Assembly (NCBI RefSeq): GCF_004342025.1
Contig: NZ_SLWN01000010.1
Span: 124,001-188,000 of the forward strand
DNA: 64,000 bases
Direction of reading: 5' to 3'
Source of the DNA: Kribbella steppae
GTDB taxonomy: Bacteria > Actinomycetota > Actinomycetes > Propionibacteriales > Kribbellaceae
Shown: positions 59,331 to 64,000 of the stretch, piece after piece
How positions within the stretch are numbered: the stretch's first letter is position 1
How the letters are laid out: every line of letters begins with the position of its first letter
Notes under the pieces: model-generated
What the model was told of the DNA's origin: nothing
Database searches by the model: none
What the model saw: the letters and a program-made list of their open reading frames with translations, nothing else
Made by a program: the position numbers and the translations under genes

Positions 59331-59413
59331 ACTGCGAACTTACTGGCCGACAGTCCCCTGTTCAACCGCTTTTCGCCCTCATCCCAGCCCGTAGACGTGA
59401 TCCCATAAGGGAC

Positions 59414-59707
59414 ATGTTCAGAGTCGGACTGCCGCTGATCGTCATCCTGCTGGTCGGAACCGCCTGGTTCGCGTGGGCGTCGTACCGCCGGGCCGCCCAG
59501 GCTGAGCGGGCGCTGGCCGAGCTGCACGCCGAGAACCGGGCGTTGCTGCACGAGGCCAGGGCGCTGGAACGGGCGGTCGCGGCTGCCGAGCAGGGCTTGC
59601 GTACGCTCAGCTCGCATCCGTCGGTGCCGCGCGACGTAGCGCTCACCGCAGACCTGACGATCGCCGACGTACGGCGACTGGTAGAACGCAAGGAGCTCGA
59701 CGACTGA
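59414..59707 (+). CDS. Small membrane-anchored coiled-coil protein
   Basis: 97 residues from the ATG at 59414. One N-terminal membrane helix (VGLPLIVILLVGTAWFAWA) then a coiled coil (AERALAELHAENRALLHEAR, then ALERAVAAAEQG). Its TGA overlaps the SPFH gene ATG as TGATG, so both are translated together. Probably an SPFH partner. Confidence 0.72.
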   Translation: MFRVGLPLIVILLVGTAWFAWASYRRAAQAERALAELHAENRALLHEARALERAVAAAEQGLRTLSSHPSVPRDVALTADLTIADVRRLVERKELDD

Positions 59708-60693
59708 TGGCAAAGCTGGGGAACGCCGCGGCGGCGGTGAAGGCCACCGGGGGCGGCGGCGTCAAGGCGAAGGTGATCGGCGGGATCGTCCTGGCCGTGA
59801 TCGCGCTGATCGTGCTGTTCAACATCTTCAACTTCGCCGACACCGACGCGAACAAGATCGGTCTGCACTACGGCGGAGGTGTGGTCGAGGACAAGAAGTT
59901 CAAGTCGATCATCCCGCCGGGTTCGACGAACAAGCTGATCGGCCCGGGCGACACCGTCTACGCCTACCCGACCGACCAGCGGTCCTACATCATCGGCGGC
60001 GCCGGCGCGGACACCGACGGCGGTGACGAGGTCACCGTCGTCAGCAAGGACAACGTCCGCCTCGGCGTCCGCGTACAGGTCTACTTCACCCTGAACCGCA
60101 CCGAGGAGACGCTGAAGTCCTTCCACGAGCGGATCGGCCTGAAGACCGACGCCTACGAGGAGCGGGGCTGGAACGACATGCTGCAGTCCTACTTCCGGCC
60201 GCAGATCGACCGGGCGCTGGCCGCCGTCGCGACCAACTACACCTGGGCCGAGCTCTACAACAACGAGGCGAAGAAGTCCGCCTTCCAGACCGCCGCGTCC
60301 GCAGAGTTCACCCGGCTGCTGCCGGCCGCGGTCGGCGGTGACTACTTCTGCGGCCCGTCGTACACCGGTAACAACGCGTGCGGCGAGCTGTCCTTCACCA
60401 TCCAGAAGCCGACGCCGCTGGACAAGGGCATCATCGACGGCCTGGAGGCCAAGCAGCGCGCCGAGCTGGCCAAGGCGACGCAGGAGCAGAAGAACCAGCA
60501 GGTCAACGTCGAGCTGCAGTCGGTCAAGCAGCAGGTGGCGATGCTGGGGGCGCAGGGCTACCTGCTGAAGACGGCGATCGAGTCGGGCAAGATCCAGTTC
60601 ATGGTGATCCCGCAGAACGGCAACGTCAGCATCCCGGTGCCGACCACCGCCCAGACCACCCAGCCGAACCAGCAGGCTCAACCGACCCGCTGA
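59707..60693 (+). CDS. SPFH/Band 7 domain protein
   Basis: 328 residues. Membrane helix at about 22-42 (VIGGIVLAVIALIVLFNIF), then an SPFH/prohibitin-like domain (KIGLHYGGGVVEDKKFKSII, VTVVSKDNVRLGVRVQVYF), and a helical tail (KATQEQKNQQVNVELQSVKQ) with a Gln/Pro-rich end. SPFH proteins scaffold membrane microdomains. No NfeD partner is present; the upstream coiled-coil protein may replace it. Leader peptide copy 3 starts 21 bp after its stop. Confidence 0.85.
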   Translation: MAKLGNAAAAVKATGGGGVKAKVIGGIVLAVIALIVLFNIFNFADTDANKIGLHYGGGVVEDKKFKSIIPPGSTNKLIGPGDTVYAYPTDQRSYIIGGAGADTDGGDEVTVVSKDNVRLGVRVQVYFTLNRTEETLKSFHERIGLKTDAYEERGWNDMLQSYFRPQIDRALAAVATNYTWAELYNNEAKKSAFQTAASAEFTRLLPAAVGGDYFCGPSYTGNNACGELSFTIQKPTPLDKGIIDGLEAKQRAELAKATQEQKNQQVNVELQSVKQQVAMLGAQGYLLKTAIESGKIQFMVIPQNGNVSIPVPTTAQTTQPNQQAQPTR

Positions 60694-60714
60694 ACCGCTG
60701 AACCAGGAGCATCC

Positions 60715-60837
60715 GTGTCCGTGTTGAATGCCGCGCCTCCGGCGCGGGGGTCATGGGGCTTTGACTCTCGGCCTTCCCTCGTCACTCCGGTCGCTGCGCT
60801 CCCTACACTCCTCAGTCCAGGCCGAGAGGCCCCATGA
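60715..60837 (+). CDS. Conserved leader peptide, copy 3 (40 aa), coupled to CGNR regulator
   Basis: GTG at 60715 with AGGAG about 6 nt upstream, TGA at 60835-60837 overlapping the CGNR ATG (60834) as ATGA. It begins VSVLNAAPPARGSWGF and ends LLSPGREAP. One codon is absent compared with the other copies (an in-frame 3-nt difference), which supports coding. The stem has CTCTCGGCCT against AGGCCGAGAG: relative to copy 1, a C-G pair became U-A on both sides, a compensatory change. The 5' arm GTCATGGGGC pairs with GCCCCATGAC over the start codon. Confidence 0.65.
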   Translation: MSVLNAAPPARGSWGFDSRPSLVTPVAALPTLLSPGREAP

Positions 60838-61460
60838 CCGGGCTGCCGTCGCACCTAGAGCTCGTGCAGGGCGTCGTCCTGCCCAAGCCGGTCGGCGCGG
60901 ATCCGGTGCTCGACTTCGTCAACACCCGGTCCGACTGGACCACCCGTGGCCCGGCCCGGACCGAGTGGCTGACGTCGTACGAGGCATTCCTGATCTGGAA
61001 CTCGTACGTCGGCCTGTTGCCGCCGGCGACGGTGTTCCGCCTGATCGAACAGGCCAGCGGCAAGCCGACCGAGGCGGCCCGCAGGTTGCACACGGCACTG
61101 GAGTTCAGAGCCGATCTGTACGACGTCCTGACCGGCCAGGCGACCGGTGGGTCGTTCGCTGATGGATCGTTCGATGGCGCGGCCCGGGTGATCGAGAAGG
61201 CATCCGGGCGACGGCAGCTCGTGCGTGCGGACGAGGGCGCGTCGTGGGAGCTGCCGGAGGACTTGGCTCAGCCGCTCGACCAGGTGGCACTGCTCGCGGC
61301 TGAGCTGCTGACCGGGCCGTCCCGGGCGCATGTCCGGGTCTGCCCGGGGGAGTCGTGCGGCTGGCTGTTCCTCGATCAGCGCGGGCGCCGACGCTGGTGC
61401 TCGATGGCGACCTGCGGCAACCGCGCCAAGGTCCGGGCTCACGCGGCCCGATTGCGTTAG
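60834..61460 (+). CDS. CGNR zinc-finger / ABATE-domain regulator
   Basis: 208 residues. The N-terminal ABATE-like domain (about 15-150, PVLDFVNTRSDWTT) is followed by the CGNR zinc finger: VCPGESCGWLFLDQRGRRRW then CSMATCGNRAKVRAHAARLR. Members are probably stress-related transcription regulators that bind DNA through the C-terminal finger. Translation is predicted to couple to leader peptide copy 3. Its stop overlaps the convergent hotdog gene by 4 bp. Confidence 0.9.
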   Translation: MTGLPSHLELVQGVVLPKPVGADPVLDFVNTRSDWTTRGPARTEWLTSYEAFLIWNSYVGLLPPATVFRLIEQASGKPTEAARRLHTALEFRADLYDVLTGQATGGSFADGSFDGAARVIEKASGRRQLVRADEGASWELPEDLAQPLDQVALLAAELLTGPSRAHVRVCPGESCGWLFLDQRGRRRWCSMATCGNRAKVRAHAARLR

Positions 61461-62194
61461 TTGAACAGGGCCGGGTCGACGGTGATCCACGTGTGGCGGG
61501 CGCGGGCGAGCACTCGACCGTCGGCGTCGTACAGGGTGCTGGCGGTGAACGTCTTCCTGCCGTCCTCACCGAGGTAGCGGCCGAGCACTACGCAGGGCTC
61601 CCCGACCTGCGGTCGCGCATCGATGCACGCCGTGAGCTGACCGAGCACCGACGGCCGGCCCTCCAGATCGATCGCCCACCCGCCCGGGCAGTCGAGGGCC
61701 GCCCAGAGGTACACCGCGTCGACCAGCCCGTCGTCGCCGGTCGCGAGGTCGGCGGCCGGTTTCCAGGTGCACGCCGTACGCCCGTCACCCAACGGTCCGG
61801 GCTTGAGGTGCAGCCCGCCCGCGTTGGCCGGCCCGCACGCGAAGCACGTCGGGAACGGGTGGTTCTTCAGCCCTCGGTACGACGCCTCGGCGACGCGAGC
61901 CTCCTCGGGCAACACCGGATCGACAGCCGCGCTGGCCAGGAAGTCAGACGCCACCGGTACGGCGCTCGCAACCAAGGACTCACCGTCGAACAGCTGGGCG
62001 CCGTCGGAGTTGGCGACGAGCTCCAGATCCCGCTCCAACGGCGGCGGCATCCGCAAAGTCACCTGCGGCACCAGCCCGCCGCCGATCACTCCGGCCAGGG
62101 CGGTCCCCAGCCGGCCGGCGACGTACCCACCGTTCCCAGATCTCTCCGGTCCCTGGAACCGCCTGGCGATCCACACCGCTTCCCGGTCACTCAT
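61457..62194 (-). CDS. Hotdog-fold (thioesterase-like) protein
   Basis: 245 residues from the ATG at 62192-62194 (MSDREAVWIARRFQGPER). The later half carries the pattern CFACGPANAGGLHLKPGPLG, AALDCPGGWAIDL, and VLGRYLGEDGRKTFTASTLY, as in PaaI/hotdog proteins that may hydrolyse acyl-CoAs. The N-terminal half may be a second, diverged hotdog. A CxxC precedes the core (FPTCFACGP). Substrate is unknown. Confidence 0.78.
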   Translation of the reverse strand: MSDREAVWIARRFQGPERSGNGGYVAGRLGTALAGVIGGGLVPQVTLRMPPPLERDLELVANSDGAQLFDGESLVASAVPVASDFLASAAVDPVLPEEARVAEASYRGLKNHPFPTCFACGPANAGGLHLKPGPLGDGRTACTWKPAADLATGDDGLVDAVYLWAALDCPGGWAIDLEGRPSVLGQLTACIDARPQVGEPCVVLGRYLGEDGRKTFTASTLYDADGRVLARARHTWITVDPALFN

Positions 62195-62402
62195 GGATCT
62201 CGACCCTAGTCGTTCACGGTCGGTGCCTCGCATTGCCACACACAGTGATCAAATCTGGGTGCTCGGACCATCCCGGAGTACCTGATCCTTGGACTGGGCC
62301 ATGAAGCGAACTACAAAGGTGTGAGTTGCGATCCTGGTGGGAAAGAAGGAGTTTCAGAGAAATCTGAGGAATTCTCGGAGATAACTGAGCTGAGTACTCC
62401 TG

Positions 62403-62420
62403 TTCAAACGACCGTTTGAA
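62403..62420. promoter_or_regulatory. TetR operator palindrome
   Basis: TTCAAACGACCGTTTGAA is a perfect inverted repeat (8-bp arms, AC centre) 2 bp before a TATGCT -10 box and about 78 bp before the tetR start. The 300-bp gap left of the tetR gene is otherwise AT-rich with diffuse inverted repeats (62340-62400). Confidence 0.8.
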
Positions 62421-62497
62421 CTATGCTGACTGCAGGCTACGGCGAGTGAGCAGGTGGGGTGCCTGAGCAAGCAGTGGCCGGGGGGAAGGAGAACTCT

Positions 62498-63124
62498 GTG
62501 GAAACGCCGGTCGAATCGACCCGGGAGAGATTGCTCAACGTCGCGGAGCAACGGTTTGGCGAAGGGGGTTACGAGGGAACATCGCTGCGGGCCATCACGG
62601 TCGCGGCAGCCGCGAACATCGCGGCGGTCAACTATCACTTCGGCTCGAAGGAAGCGTTGCTGCGGGCGGCGGTGGCGCGTGCCATGGCGCCGGTCAACAC
62701 CGAGCGCAGGCGTCGGCTGGACCAGTTGGAGGCCAATGGTCAGCCGGAGGCGGATCAGCTGATCCGCGCCTTCATCGAGCCTGGACTGGACCTGGTCACG
62801 CGCCGCGGTGAACGCGGTGCCGTGGTCGCACGGTTCATCGGCCGGATCGCCTTCGATCCGAGTCAGCGGATCCGCGATCTGTATGCGGCCGAGTCCGATC
62901 CGATCGAGGCGCGGTACCTGACCGCGCTGAAGGCCGCACTGCCGCACGCGACGCCGGATGCGGTCGCGTTCGGGTATGTGAACATGCTCGGTCTGCTCGC
63001 CCTGCATCAGTCGCAGGCGCTGTCCCGCACACCAGGTCTGGAGGACGCAGAGGACCCCGGCAAACTGGCCGAGAACCTGATCGCGTTCCTGGTGGCGGCG
63101 TTCGACCGGGGCCTGCGGGCCTGA
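62498..63124 (+). CDS. TetR-family regulator
   Basis: 208 residues from the GTG at 62498 (VETPVESTRERLL), which has AAGGAG about 7 nt upstream; a start 39 bp earlier lacks an RBS. HTH at about 10-58 (LLNVAEQRFGEGGYEGTSLR, then AAVNYHFGSKEALL). The C-terminal domain (RGAVVARFIGRIAFDPSQRIRD-like) is of the type seen in TetR_C_11/PsrA-like regulators. The hotdog gene is divergent, so an acyl-CoA-related regulon is possible. Confidence 0.9.
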   Translation: METPVESTRERLLNVAEQRFGEGGYEGTSLRAITVAAAANIAAVNYHFGSKEALLRAAVARAMAPVNTERRRRLDQLEANGQPEADQLIRAFIEPGLDLVTRRGERGAVVARFIGRIAFDPSQRIRDLYAAESDPIEARYLTALKAALPHATPDAVAFGYVNMLGLLALHQSQALSRTPGLEDAEDPGKLAENLIAFLVAAFDRGLRA

Positions 63125-63160
63125 TCCGGTGGCGGCCGAATACCCGTGGCGCCCTGCCCG

Positions 63161-63240
63161 CGGATCTTCGGACGCAACTGGACCAGCATCGCAGGTGGTC
63201 TGATGGGGGATGTCCAAAGACTGCTCACGGATGTTCGGAC
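63161..63240. promoter_or_regulatory. Direct repeat before the ROK kinase
   Basis: CGGATCTTCGGAC (63161-63173) and CGGATGTTCGGAC (63228-63240) match at 12 of 13 bases, 67 bp apart. CATAAT (63256-63261) lies 8 nt before the ROK GTG start, suggesting a leaderless promoter. Regulator unknown. Confidence 0.5.
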
Positions 63241-63269
63241 TGCCGGGTAACGCTGCATAATGGCGCTCC

Positions 63270-64000
63270 GTGGACCCCTGTGAAGTCGTGGTTGCCGTCG
63301 ATCTCGGTGGAACCCGGATGAAGTGCGGCCTGGTCGCCGCCGACGGTGCCGTGCTGCACCGCGAGACCAGGCCGACTCCCCGGGCTGTGTCTGGTTCACG
63401 GGGCGGGGGCCGCGCCGTGCTCGACGCCCTGCTGGAAACCGTCGTCGAACTCGGCCAGAAGGCGACCGCGGACGGCCACCGGGTGCGCGCCATCGGCGTC
63501 GTCGTCCCCGGCGTCATCGACGCCGCGACCGGCACCGTCAGCGCCGAGAACCTGGACTGGGTCGGTACACCGGTCCTCGCCGAGCTGACCGCCGCGGTCG
63601 GCGAGGACGTACCGGTCGTGCTCGCCCACGACGTCCGGGCCGGCGGGTACGCCGAGCTCCGCCAGGGCGCTCTGGCCGGCACCACGAACTCGATGTTCCT
63701 TCCGCTCGGCACCGGGATCGCCGCCGCGATGGTGGTCGACGGCTCGCTGGTCAGCGGCGACGGGTACGCCGGTGAACTCGGTCACACCCGCTTCGTCCAC
63801 GGCGACGCCGCCGAGCTGTGCGCCTGCGGTCAGTGGGGCTGCCTCGAGACCGTCGCCTCCGCCGCGGCCCTGGCCCGGAGGTACGGCGCTCGCACCGGAC
63901 GGACCGTGGACGGCGCCCGCGAGGTGCTCGAGCTGCTCGCTGCCGGTGACCCGGATGCCGCACAGGTCTGGGACGACGCGCTGACCGTCCTGGTCGACGC
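63270..64000 (+). CDS. ROK-family sugar kinase (3' end outside window)
   Basis: First 243 residues, GTG start at 63270; the C-terminus lies beyond the window. ROK signature: N-terminal ATP motif VAVDLGGTRMKCGLVAADG, catalytic block PVVLAHDVRAGGYAELRQGAL, GELGHTRFVHG, and zinc motif CACGQWGCLETVASAAAL (CxCGxxGCxE). There is no N-terminal HTH, so it is a kinase (glucokinase-like) rather than a regulator. It phosphorylates glucose, a related hexose or an N-acetyl sugar. Confidence 0.92.
   Translation, partial: MDPCEVVVAVDLGGTRMKCGLVAADGAVLHRETRPTPRAVSGSRGGGRAVLDALLETVVELGQKATADGHRVRAIGVVVPGVIDAATGTVSAENLDWVGTPVLAELTAAVGEDVPVVLAHDVRAGGYAELRQGALAGTTNSMFLPLGTGIAAAMVVDGSLVSGDGYAGELGHTRFVHGDAAELCACGQWGCLETVASAAALARRYGARTGRTVDGAREVLELLAAGDPDAAQVWDDALTVLVD

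Overview
The window is a high-GC actinomycete chromosome segment, most like Kribbella or a near relative in the Nocardioidales. This is inferred from base composition, the many GTG starts and leaderless-looking promoters, mycothione reductase, an LLM (F420-type) oxidoreductase domain, DUF3027 and DUF2530 genes, and DtxR/IdeR-type iron boxes. I see no rRNA, tRNA, CRISPR array, insertion sequence or prophage. The first gene (metallophosphoesterase) and the last (ROK kinase) run off the ends.

Layout. 1-3281: mntH and a metallophosphoesterase, a lipoprotein, a SIMPL protein. 3428-5371: a secreted beta-propeller-like protein and an MNT nucleotidyltransferase antitoxin whose HEPN partner is truncated and fused to a restriction-endonuclease (Mrr-like) remnant. 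5489-9272: acyl-CoA synthetase, and a LysR/MFS divergent pair. 9246-11893: a minus-strand cluster of TauD-type dioxygenase, TetR, a 41-residue leader peptide and an R2-like ligand-binding oxidase. 12118-24046: HAD-LarE fusion, cold-shock protein, two TetR-controlled divergent units, a conserved MFS/DUF3027 pair, DUF2530 and an NCS2 purine permease. 24222-29515: MarR-MFS pair, mycothione reductase, a kinase-LLM oxidoreductase fusion and an RNA 2H phosphodiesterase. 29507-32829: the efeUOB iron-uptake operon behind a double iron box. 32802-34068: TetR with a frameshifted DUF2867 gene. 34102-40658: a LacI-controlled CUT1 sugar ABC operon plus an acetyltransferase-toroid fusion. 40724-44057: leader peptide copy 2 with a membrane protein, and a frameshifted MFS gene with an ArsR-like regulator. 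44198-56130: methyltransferase, secreted protein, serC, phytanoyl-CoA dioxygenase/AraC, citrate synthase, an asparagine-synthetase-like protein and pdxH. 56067-64000: MMPL transporter/TetR pair, a candidate small RNA, an SPFH protein, leader peptide copy 3 with a CGNR zinc-finger regulator, a hotdog protein, TetR and a ROK kinase.

The most unusual element is a repeated small gene of 40-41 codons, at 10196-10321 (minus), 40837-40962 (plus) and 60715-60837 (plus). In each copy its TGA stop overlaps the ATG of a different, unrelated downstream gene as ATGA. Conservation runs from the leader start to the downstream ATGACC and stops there. The same DNA forms an inverted repeat that would bury the downstream Shine-Dalgarno sequence and start codon, with a compensatory base-pair change between copies. 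This looks like a portable translational-coupling or attenuation module. I do not recognise it as a described one.

Other recurring features are a family of about 90-bp palindromic intergenic repeats (three copies), many divergent regulator/transporter pairs with visible palindromic operators, seven convergent gene pairs whose 3' ends overlap by 4 to 71 bp, and two genes each broken by an apparent one-base loss.
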